Shown piece by piece: positions 43,701-55,700 of a stretch of 64,000 nt of DNA (position 1 is the first letter of the stretch; the number at the start of each line of letters is the position of its first letter). The translations under genes and the position numbers were made by a program. The notes below the pieces were generated by a model, which was not told the DNA's origin, ran no database searches, and was given only the letters and a program-made list of their open reading frames with translations. This DNA is from Platycnemis pennipes (Eukaryota; Arthropoda; Insecta; Odonata; Platycnemididae): NCBI GenBank assembly GCA_933228895.1, contig OW121846.1:112857054-112921053 (forward strand), in the 5' to 3' direction.

Positions 43701-46700
43701 TATTATGGTGATTGTTACAGATATAAATCAATTGAAATGAAATGGCTAACTGTATTCACCTCAACAGGATTCATACCAACTTTTCATTTTCAATTTCCCT
43801 GACTTTTCTCTGATTTCCAGGCCCAATTTCTGAAATTTCCCTGACTTTATGTCAATGACAAAGCAGTCGTATATAGGGATTTTATGGGAAAATGCAGCAT
43901 GGTATATTATGAATTAAAATTTATTTATTCCAGGAAAGTAACCCATTCCAGTCAAAATTCAAAAACAAAACAACAGATGAGCAGACCAAGCAGCCAGATC
44001 CTGAGCCCGAGCAAACCGCCAAGTCAGTGCTACCCCATGCCACCCAGCCAAAACGAGAAGCTGATGGTAAAAAAATGTGCACCTCGCTGTTCGAACGCAG
44101 CAACGGTCAGTGTGTTCAACCACGGGTTTTACCTTTATGTAGTGCCTCTGGAGTTTTTCTCTGACCAGAATCTAATTTCCCTGACATTTCCATGACTTCC
44201 CTGATCGGTATGAACCCTGCTCAACTGTAACCTGTCCATGCCAAAAAATTTATTGAGTACTTGTCTCAGGTGCTACTAAAACCAGAGCAGAGGTTACCTC
44301 GTATAAAATGCAACAGATATACCTCTCATAGGTGTTAAATCAACAGTTAACCTTCAATTGGCATGTTTTATGACCTCCTCACCTCTGCACTCAAGCCTCA
44401 CATCAATCAGACCTAAACCCGTTGAGTTGCTGCCCATTTGCTGATGTACTTTCAACGGTAACCCAAGGTCAATCGTTAGTTCTGTGCTGAGTTGAGTTCT
44501 GGGAAGCCAGCAAACACTAGAAGGAGGGGTAGGCTCCTTATACAATCTAAGGAATTGGTACAGTGACACTTATTCCATTATGAATGTGTAAATAAATACT
44601 TCAGTAATTGGTTTAGGATTTTTAGGCCCCAATGACTGAGTTTATATTATTATTTAACTATTGTTGTGCAGCTAAGGGTGAGGTGGAAGGGAAGGCCATA
44701 CCACCACATTATTATCCCAAATAGCTACGACTAACAGCTCTTTTCCTTACAATATGGCACGAAAGAAAAAACTGAACCATACACTCACCTGTCACACTTA
44801 TAATATCTTTCTGGACATCCACAAAGTTGAAATGATTCATCGGACTTGTCTTCACAGTTTCTAATGCCATTGCACAATTGTGATGGATTTGATACATTTA
44901 AGAAAGCAGTACATATTGACTTGCTTGGAGTAGAAATCCACATTGGCTCATCTGTACCATCCCCACACTCATCATTGCCATTACTGAAGAGATTTTTGTC
45001 AATGCATTTTCCATTCCGACACCTCAGCTCAGTTGATCCGCAAACTGATCAGATGTAAAAAAAAGAGGCACTTGAAGAAATTTTTAAGATAACACAGGAC
45101 TATATCTAACAACATTTAATACCAATACATTCGATAGGAGCCAATTAACCATACAGTTCTCCACGGCAGATGATGCAGTCGCCATTAAAGCAAATTCTAA
45201 GTTCTATACACAGGGGAAAAGTATACACCCATGAAAAATTTAATAACGATATTCTTTGTGGGACCAATTGGGTGGTTGAAAAAGTTTTCCCTAATCCATT
45301 GGATGTGGTCGGATGCTCTCTTCTGAGTGGGAGATGTGAGTGAAGAAAAGATGGGGAAATCAAAGATGGTAAGGAAAAGAAGAGGTAGAAGGGTTAACAG
45401 ATAACTTTATAGTAGGACAAAAATGGAATTAGTCATTAATATCATTCAAGAGTTATCATATCGAATTATATGTGGGCATCCATTGATTTAGTTTGTGGAT
45501 GTGTCTAAGGATACACTAAAGCTGCGGACATCCATGCCTTGTGTTAGTGGAACTAATAATGCTTGCTGAATATCCACTTCATTGTAGGTGGATATCCACT
45601 AAAATGAGAACATCCACTACTTGTATTTGCGGATATGCCTAAGTATCCACTAAAAATGTGGATATCCACAACTAAGTTAGTGGATATGTCTCAGAATCCA
45701 CTTACAACGGGGGCATTTACTCGGAACCAAAATCGCAATTTTTTGTACGAAATTGTTAGATGGAAACGAAAAAAGAATTTTAGTGAAAAAATTAATCTTC
45801 AAACCACAACCATTCACTCATAAATCGAAAATTAAATTAAGCAAAAGGTGGCACCCAACGAAAAAGCTGCTGTGATAACATTGGCGTCATTTTCCTCCCG
45901 TCCTTGACTGCTCTTATGGGAAGGGAAGGGAGTGGAGGGGGATTCTCGGAAGGTCTGCTCGCACAGATTGTCGCAATCGCTCCCATTGGGAGAGCCAGCT
46001 GTGTACCCCCCTTTGCGATAAGGCGAAGTAGCTTTGCAGGCTTAGTTGTGATTGGACAAAGTCGATATACGTCATAGGTTGCACCACACCCACTTTTCCG
46101 AAAGGGATAAAAAAATCAGTTTTTTGCCACTTATAACTCGAGAAATAATTGACCGATCAAAAACGGAAAAATATGGGTCTTTTTATTTTATAAACTCTAT
46201 CATATTCGGCAATAAAAAAAATATGGTTTACGACCCCATTGTGGACATACACATATTGTGTTAGTGAATCCACTAAGCTCAGTGGACTTTTACCCATGGG
46301 TATAGTTCTTGTAGTACATGGGTTGTCTGTTGTAGTACATGTTAAGTTTCTTCTTAATTTTTATTTGTGTCTGGGCATACCTCACTTCTATGCAATTCAG
46401 GTTTCTGAGAATAGGTATTTATACCATTTTGTTCATCGGGAAGAACCTTCTTTAGGCAGGACATAGTATGAACAGCTTTCATACTTGGTTTCATGCAACA
46501 GTTTTTGGGTTAAACAGCTGAGTAGGTTGCTACAACATTTTGGCTCATACTTTGGGTTAAATACTTGTAAAATTTTGCACTTTACCCATTGCAAACAATA
46601 GTGGATGTTGCTATGTTTATTTGTCTTAAATATGTGATCTTCTAAAATTTTAGAGGACACCGACATCACCACTATTTGTGGATTCAAATAAATTTAGTGG

Positions 46701-49700
46701 ATCCACTAAAATTTTACTGGATTCACAAATCGCCACTAATAGTGGATTGTTACCCATGGGTATTCTTAATAAAAATATTCAACTCTGAATGCAGGTCAAT
46801 TAGAGAAAAAGTGGGATATAGTCATAACAAAGCATTACCACTGAAAAATATTTCCACAACTTAAGGAAAGTTATTAACTTATTAATAAATTAAAATTCAT
46901 GTGGATATTTGCTTCTAATTTCTTTGAAAACAATATAAAATTATTGTATTGTCAGTTCCTTTACTCAAGCTTCTTTTAAATGATGGAAAAATAAATAGTA
47001 AATAATGTCTTTGTCAAAGCTTTTCATTCCTCAAATACTATCTAATTTGTAAAAAAAATCTTCACAAAATTTCCACGGCATTGACTATACGCTGCACCAA
47101 TCTCTTCATAAGTTAAAGAAGATGTTTATTTATTGGAAACTAAAAGTTGGAAGTTTAAAATTCAATCAATTCTAGTATTTCTAGTGATTCATGAGACTAA
47201 AATTGTATGTGTATATTATTATACTCACCACATTTTACTGGGCCCAGAAATTTTTCACAATATCCTAAACCTTGGTTACAGTAATTAGGCTCATCTTCTC
47301 CATTTCTACATTCCTGAACACCATTGCAATGTTTCTCATTTCCCAGGCACTGACCAAGATAGCATCGAACTCCATTGCAAAATGGTGAATTGGTTTGGGG
47401 TGTGCCTGAAGAACCATTGAAAGCAGCATGAAACTATCAATAACATTGATAAAATATGACTTTTCACAAGAATTTGATCGAATTTATATCAAATACAGGA
47501 CACACAATAACATCAACGGCAAACTAGCATAGAAATTTATTTTTTCACCGTTAACTTTATGTAGTAATTATACAAATTAATAAACTGAATAAATAATTTA
47601 AAATCAAATGCATAATTGTAAATTGTAATAAATCTGCAGTACCATCCTGTGGCATGGACAGGAAAGAATGTACATACATTCCATGTCCTGTTTTTGTTTC
47701 TTCACTTTTTTATTAATGTGCAAAAATACTTAAAAGTCATTTTAAAATCCAACTGCATCATGTGCATACTCCATAGGTTATAGACTTTTGATCAAGACCA
47801 TAAAAAATAGGAAATTTACCCTAATAGGGAAATAATAAAGTTGTGTGAACGACAGTGAAAGCAAGGGTGGAAGGGGCAATACAATGACATGGAAAAATTT
47901 CCAAGAGGCAGAAATAGGTGCACTGTACTCAAAAGTCAATACCATCCACCAATAAGGTAGGGGAAGCAATACCATCACTCACTCAGTGATTCAACCCGAA
48001 GGGTGGTTTTGATAGGTGAGGGTAGAGCTCAACCCATACTAAGCCAATGGCTTGTGAAATTCACACATTCAGGGTAGAGGGGCCTTTCCCTGGGTCACCT
48101 GCAGTTTCCTACGAAGTTCTGACATGCAGAAAATCGAGTCGCAAGGATTTTAGATGGGGGTGTCCAGAAAGGCTCTTGCCCGGGATTTGAACCCAGGACT
48201 CAGGATCTGACCCAGTAGCTCAGTGCTCTACCCACTAGGCCACCACGACCCCAATACCATCTTTTAAGGATAAATCAGGGAAATCCAAAGAGATCCAGAT
48301 CCAAATTTGGATGATAATGGTATAGATCTTAGAATTCTTCTTATATTGAAAGGTTGATTCAGGCCCAGTGAAAGTAATAAGTGATGAAGGAGTTAATAGA
48401 ACTTAATGACAGAACATAGAAGATGCAAATGATGATTAAGTAAGGCCAAGAATATTAGATTGTGAGTTTAAGAAAGCATTACGTTGGTGTTCTTTAAGAT
48501 ACTTAGGTGACATTACGGGCAGATTGGCCAAAATATTTCCTAAAGAAATTTATAATATCTCGTATAGGACCCCGGCTACACTTAAAACCTTATTTGTTAA
48601 GTGCAAAGATCCAGTGGATCTCCAAAGAGAGAAGTGGTGTGTATGCTCTACGGTGTGGTGATTGTGATGGAATGTATGTGGGTCAAATGGCCAGGAATTT
48701 TAACATTAGAAGTAAAGAACATTTGAATGCTTTTAAACATAACAATGACGAAAAGAGCAACTTCGCGAAGCATCTTTTAGACTGTGACCATCGGAGTGAT
48801 TTTACTGTTGACACTTTACATAGTTCGAATAACAGACGGGAGTTGAATTCTCTCGAGCAACTTGAGATTTCAAAAGCAGTGAATGACCCAAAGGTTTCGG
48901 TTATAAATGAATATTTATACCCGGCCTCCTTGCCTATCCTCGACACAGTCACTGCCTACGCTCCCTCCCCCATTCTACCCAAGGTCTACCACTAGCCCTG
49001 CAAATCACCGCTTATCTCTCCACCCTCCACCACAATACACTCAGAGTCTACCTCCTAATTACCTCCCACCCTCTTCTCATCAACAACCCCCCCCTCCAGT
49101 CCAGTTGGTGGTATATATACAGGGGTCTCACCCTGGGACTTCACCTGATGATGGTGCTTAGCACCAAAACCCGGATCGTGAGTTTACAATGTTATTGTGG
49201 TTTGTTAAAGATTGTAATAAATCTATTATTCTGATGTCTGCAAGGATTAAAATGTGATTGCCCTGATCTTGTACATGGAAGTGGTATAGATCTTAGAATT
49301 CTTCTTATAGGCATAATGGTATAGATCTTAGAATCTTAAAGAACAGGAGGTCACAGAGGAGGTCAAATGAATTCTTAATAAGATCAATTTGGTTTTACAA
49401 AAGGTATAGCAATCCAAGATGTGACAGCATGTATGAAAAAGTTTAGGGAAAGAAATATTTAGTAAAATCAGGATGTTTCAGCTTGTGTTGTAGAGAATGA
49501 GAAGGTGTTTGACAGTGTAAATTAGGAGATACTAATGGAAGCACGAAAAAATCTAGGAGCTGACTGGATCATTGGGTACAAATACATTAGGCTGAGTGCT
49601 CAGGCAAGGATAGCAGATGGAGAGTCTGGATAAGCAAGAATACATTGGGGAGTTACGCTATGACAGGTGGAACAACCTTTTTACTTGGGGAGCATGATAG

Positions 49701-52700
49701 ATGAAGGTGGGCATGGAAGCAACCATCTAAAGATAAGGATTACTTTTGCTAAGTAGACGTTTATTAACAGGAGAGAACTAATTATGATAACCTTGAGCAG
49801 GGATGCAAAGAGAAGATTAGTTAAGAGCTTCAAGTGGAGCATGGCTTTAAATGCATCTGAGTCAGGGACTCTTGGAAGAGATAGTGAGAAAAAAATTGGA
49901 AGTTTTAGAATTGTGGATGCGGAGGAGAATATGGAGAATGTGGTGTGATAGGCAAAAAGATATGCAAATAGGGAGGAAAGAAGGTTTCTGGCAGAGAGAA
50001 GGCAGCATAGGTGGGTGGAACAGGTTCTTGGGAATGATGGTTAGAGATGGGCAACTCGGTAAATTACCGTGGTAATTTTCGTAAATTACCAACACCCCTG
50101 AAAATTACCGTAATAAACGGTAATTTTCAGAAAAGTTCTTATTCAGAAAATTTCTTTCTCACAAAGAAACCATTGGAATAGATGATATTATAAATTAAGA
50201 AGCTAAAAGGATTTTGTTTACATTGTGTCCATGATTAATTCAGAGTAAAATAACAAATTTACATTGTGCAGAGGTATGTCTTTGGAACGAGAATTTCTCA
50301 TGGTGTGACAAAAGAGAGGCAAATTGGGTGTTGCTGCCAACTTTTTTATAATTTTTTTAATGAGTTATAATAGATAAACGTCGTGATGTGTTTGATATAA
50401 GGATCGGAATTTATATCTCAATGCTATTTGATTTCGTTTTGAATCCTCTGATAAGGCAGCTCAAAACTTAAAATTACCGGATAATTACGGTAATTTTTGA
50501 AAATTACCATAATTTACCACGGTAATTTACCTCAATTGAAAATTACGGTAATTTACCCATCTCTAATGATGGTGTGCTCAAGGTTATTGAAAGTTGCTTG
50601 CTTGGTCAGTGAAGACAAATAAAAGGTATTGTAAAGCTTGTGAAGAGATGTAGTAAATATGCTGATTTGAACAGAGAAATACCATAGAGGTAGAGTGGCT
50701 GGATGAATGAAATGCAAAAGTTGCGTAGCGGTACTTCCATCAAAACCACTCATAATTGGTAGAAAACTATCAATCAATTAATGCATCAACCATCATTTTT
50801 AGCTTACGTACCAACAAATTCCTTCTCTTTAATCTCATCTTTAATTATGCTGGTAATATAAGGTACACTGGTGTAAATCAACAATTTGTTGAAGGCACAA
50901 GGGCCATACTCTTCATAAAATACGGCCATCGGTAACCATCCATAATTTGTGTCACATACCACAGCACCAGACCATGGTTTTGATTTTTTTTCACTTGCCT
51001 AAAGAAAAAAGGTCTTTAGATTGTCACAAATAATTCCACACACAAGACACCCAGTAAAATGATTATTCTCACATACTGATTGAAAACCAAATGCCATAAA
51101 TCTGAACAGTTATTTGCTTGAATATAAATTCTCCAAGGCAAGAATAATACGATCAATGTAAATCGAGAGAGCTCACCAACATTATTGGGAAGATTTACCT
51201 CACAAGCATCACTAGCATTTCCTTCAAAGCATACCTTTCCCATTTCAAGGCAATCATAAACAACTTTTAGAAAAATCACTTGGTTAACACCATAAGCATC
51301 AGGGCCAACAGCCACACAAGTTGACTTTAACGTAGGATGAAAACTTGAAAGAGATAATACAATTATTATCAATCACTTATCGAATCAAGAGATAGCATCC
51401 AGTAAGGATCCCAGCATGGAAAATAATAAATTACCTACCCAAAGAAGGGGAGACTTATAGGGTGCACATAATATGTCACATGAACTGGTTTATCTAAATG
51501 TAGCAATGCAGCATCAGTATTTGATATGAGATGAACCAAGTCAACACGGCGAATCTGTTCAAATGGGCCGGCCACACCTAAATCACGCCTCACACCCATC
51601 AGCACAGTAACCATGTGGGCACTAACACTGTCAAGAAAAAAAACAATAACACTGTACTGAGCTATGGTCTAAAATCAAGGAAAAAATACTGTAAGAATAA
51701 GTGACCCTTTTAGGTGAACCAATGGATCAATATATACATCTAACCACAAGTGCTCTATTTATGCACCTTTCAATATCATGCCATAAAGTTTCATTTTCAA
51801 CAAAGATTAAGGGCTCTGTGAACAATTAACTGACATCAAATTGAAAGACCGTGAACTGGCCGCGAGAACCTTAACAGCATTACCCACTGAAATTGCACAA
51901 TAGCAGAAATTCCACAGAGAAAAAATCATTTGCCTTGACCAGAATTTGAGCCTGGATTCCCTGATTTCCGACCAGGTGCTTTAACCAGTTAAGCTACCGA
52001 GGCGTCATATTTTCCTGTGGAATATTAGCCACCTCTACGACATAGACTACTTTGTGGCATAACATGTCTAGCAGTTCGAAAACATCTAGTTCCTTTAAGG
52101 CTTCTAATATTCCACAGGGAAATATGATGCCTCAGTAGCTTAACTGGTCAAAGCACCTGGCCGGAATCAGGAGATCCAGGTTCAAATCCCAGTCAATGCA
52201 AATTATTTTTTTCTCAGTGGAATTTTTGCTAACTAAAATCATTATACAGAAGCTAGTCGTTCAGATAACTTCTCAGAATCACTGGATTCTCTAATGTGGT
52301 GATCCAGGAACAGTTATAGTTTTCTCAGAGAGCCAAAAGAATGGCTGCGCCATGATCCTGGTGAAAATAGAGTAAGCACAAGAGCGTGAAAACAATTCCC
52401 ACATGTGCTCACACTTCTCACCTTTTTTACACTTTCAGTTGGCAATATTGATGACAAAAGGTTGTTAGATCTGGGCATCAGGCATCGGCAGGCAGATACG
52501 CTTTCAGTGACAAAAGAAATCGACAAGGAGCTACTTTTGGAATGTGTCAGAAGAGAGTAAAAGTTTAGTGAGTGATGCTGATGGAGTGATATAAGAGTTT
52601 GACAACTGAAGATAGGAAAGAATGAGATTTGGAGCAGGAACCCTAGGATACCTTTTCATGGGAGGATAAGCTCGAGTGGGATATGATGAGGGAGGAATAT

Positions 52701-55700
52701 GTCAATGGCTCTGGACCTTAAGGTGAAGCTGCATAATTTTACGGAATTTTAGATGCCTTTGAACTTTTACTTAAAAGGCAATAAGTAAAACTGCCAAAGT
52801 GACTAATTGTTATGTTGTATGAATATATCAACTCAGCTGGGAATTCTCTTTCATAAATATTAAGAATTTACTCTTCGAAAATCAATTAAATTTATGCATG
52901 CTAGGGGATGTTCAAGTTGATAGGACTATGTCAAAAGCTCACTTTTGCTCATATTTTTCTGCAAAAATAATTCTGTCCAAACTTTGGTTTAGATGAAAAT
53001 TTACAGTACATTGCTATGAACTTCTTTATAATTTTTTTATTTCACAAAAAATGAAGACACTTGGAGATATCATGAACCAGCAAAGGAGAAAAAAATAATT
53101 CCAGCCTTTTCAAGTTCAATAATGCATTCAAACAATACAATTTCCCTCTTAGGGATATTTCAACTGATGAATCACAAATATTATGGAAAGGCAGTTTGTC
53201 TTTCAAGCAGTACTTTTTTATCAAAACTGTCAAAAATCGGCACTAAAATATTCGAGAAATATGATGAAAAAAACTAAAACTGTTATAAATTCAGTTAACT
53301 TCCACTCCCTGTATTTTGTGGAAGAATATTTTTCCCATGATGTTTCTCATCTTGCCTTTTGATATGTCCTGAGTGTTGTTCATGTTTGCCTTCTATAACT
53401 TGCGGGAATCAATTGATCCTTTAGGCATTTACAATACCTAACAGATAAACATTATTATTATTGGTTACTTTTCAGTAACTTCCACATCCAAGTCTCCAGC
53501 TAGCATCGGGTTTCATTGCCATCATAACGGCAGGAGAGACTATAGGGGTTGTCCCTATGGGTAACCACTTCTCCCACCACCGGTTAGGCGGCTACTCTAA
53601 ATTCAGGTCATGCGCATTAAGCAGGCAGAGGGACCTGAGAAGGACAGCCTTCTGCATCATTCCTGAAAGTGCATCCAGTTGCACCCTGCATGCTAGGATG
53701 CTCTTGATGTTGACTATCAGTAAGCGCTACCACCACCGAGCACATCCACAATGAGGATTACCAGTTTCACAGAGTAGCCCGCGTACATTTGCCAGAGTTT
53801 GCACGGCAGAACTTGATATTTGGTCCTTTTTTTATGAATGGAGACAATCGCCAAGGGACTAATGAATGGGAAGAGTGGAAAAGGAAGACCTCACATGAAA
53901 TATATAGCACTAGTTGTTAAGAATGCAAAAAGGGAAGAATTATCTAAACTTGAAGAGGTTGACAATTGCAGGATTGAGTGGAGAGCTTCATCAAACCAAA
54001 CTTAGGATTGTTGACCAATGATGATGCTATGGAGAGACATCAGAATCACGTGGAAAGGAAATGACCATTAACTTACAGCATAAATTTTACACACAGCAAC
54101 ACCAGTTCTGGGTAAGCCCTAAATCACCAATTCCACCAACCTTAAGGTTGAAGGCTGTGGTTGTTTAATGAGAGCTACAACATGAGATAATAACACTCGA
54201 CTTAGAATTGGGCTGCAAGCTGTTCCAATATTTTGCAAATTTCAACATTTTTTGCAATCAAGGAGGTTGGAAAGTACAGGGGGAGCAGGCATTGGCAAGT
54301 AAAACAGAAGAAAAGAAAGAAAGTGAAGTACATACCTACATGGATCAAATAAATAAAGATTTTGGAAATAAGTACAGCGATGTAACTAAACTAACAACAT
54401 TTGAGAAGAATAAAGGGCAGCAGTAAACCAATATTTGGATTAAAAACAAAAAATCACTTATCATTCACAAAAAAACTTTCAAAATTGTGTTTGCTAAAGA
54501 AACCTTGGTTTGATTAATAATTAATTAATAATATACTCACTCAGTATCAATGCACTTGATGGAAGTTATCATCCAACTTTCGTGGACTAATGTGGCACCA
54601 CATTTATAATATCCTTCCAGGTGAATATATCCATGCCATGGCCAATCTAACAGGAAACCTCGAGTAATGGAAGGCACCAAAGGTATTTTCAAACTGTTGG
54701 CACAGCGTATCTGAATGCCATACCCATTGTGACTCTGCAGCTGACTCCTGCCACCCTCATCCTCAACACTCGATGGAAGAAGAAGTGTGTGCGATGTGCT
54801 ATAAACAGGTCCCAATTCCACATGTGCAGAATCTTTGGCTTTATTCACTTGGAGTGTTCCGTTTTTAAGAGATATAACTCGGAACCATTCATAACCACTG
54901 TAACAAGAATATATATCATTAGACAATTAGACAGAATTGGAAGGAAAGAAGATTAATTTATTGCGTTTTCAGATAAAGGTACTGTTAATATCTCAGACAG
55001 GTAACAAGTAAATAGCTTTTAATTACAATGGTGACAAACCATAGCTGTATCAGTGATTGCATTAAAAATGATGAAAATGCTGATAATAATTGTGACTATG
55101 TTGATGGGATTAGAACTAAATGGAAACTCATATTTGAATAATAACAAACAACCTAAGTAATTTTTCAAATATTTTTATTCAATTTCAATGATAAGTCATC
55201 ATTACCAGGCAAAAACTTTTCTGACACTGTCAATAGGCACATACTTACTCACTATAAGAAGGGAGAGGGAATGTGGGTTATGCAGGTGATGGAGGTTAAA
55301 AGGTGCAAGGTGTGAGAGAGAAAGTATTGCCGACGAGGACAACTGCTCAACTGTGGACTTGGTCCCATGAGAAGGTGAATCATTTTCATAAATTTTGCAA
55401 GAAAGCACAACCCTTTTTTCTTTCTCAAACAGATCATCACTAACTGCCAATCCTGTATCAATAATGAAACAAAACTTGGCACTTTTAGGAAATTTTCATC
55501 TTTCAAACAACATGCTGTGTGATTGTTTCACAAGCAGAGGAGGGAAACAATATACTGCAATAAACATGGCAATGTTCCACTCTGCAGTGTAGTGGGGTGT
55601 GATATACTCATGCTGAGCTTCTTGGAGTATGGGCAGCGGGCAGCAAAGGAGGATGACAATCATATATTTGGTCATTAAACAAAATTTGTTCTTACATGCA

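Larger units (their letters stand above)
48346..49281 (+). mobile_element. Penelope-like element, 3' part, with long flanking direct repeats
   Basis: It carries the GIY-YIG endonuclease end of the ORF and a hammerhead-like motif near the 3' end. A 28-bp sequence (TGGTATAGATCTTAGAATTC and 8 more bases) occurs at 48318-48345 and 49282-49309. This is either an unusually long target duplication or a pre-existing repeat; a third, shorter copy follows at about 49317. Confidence 0.75.
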
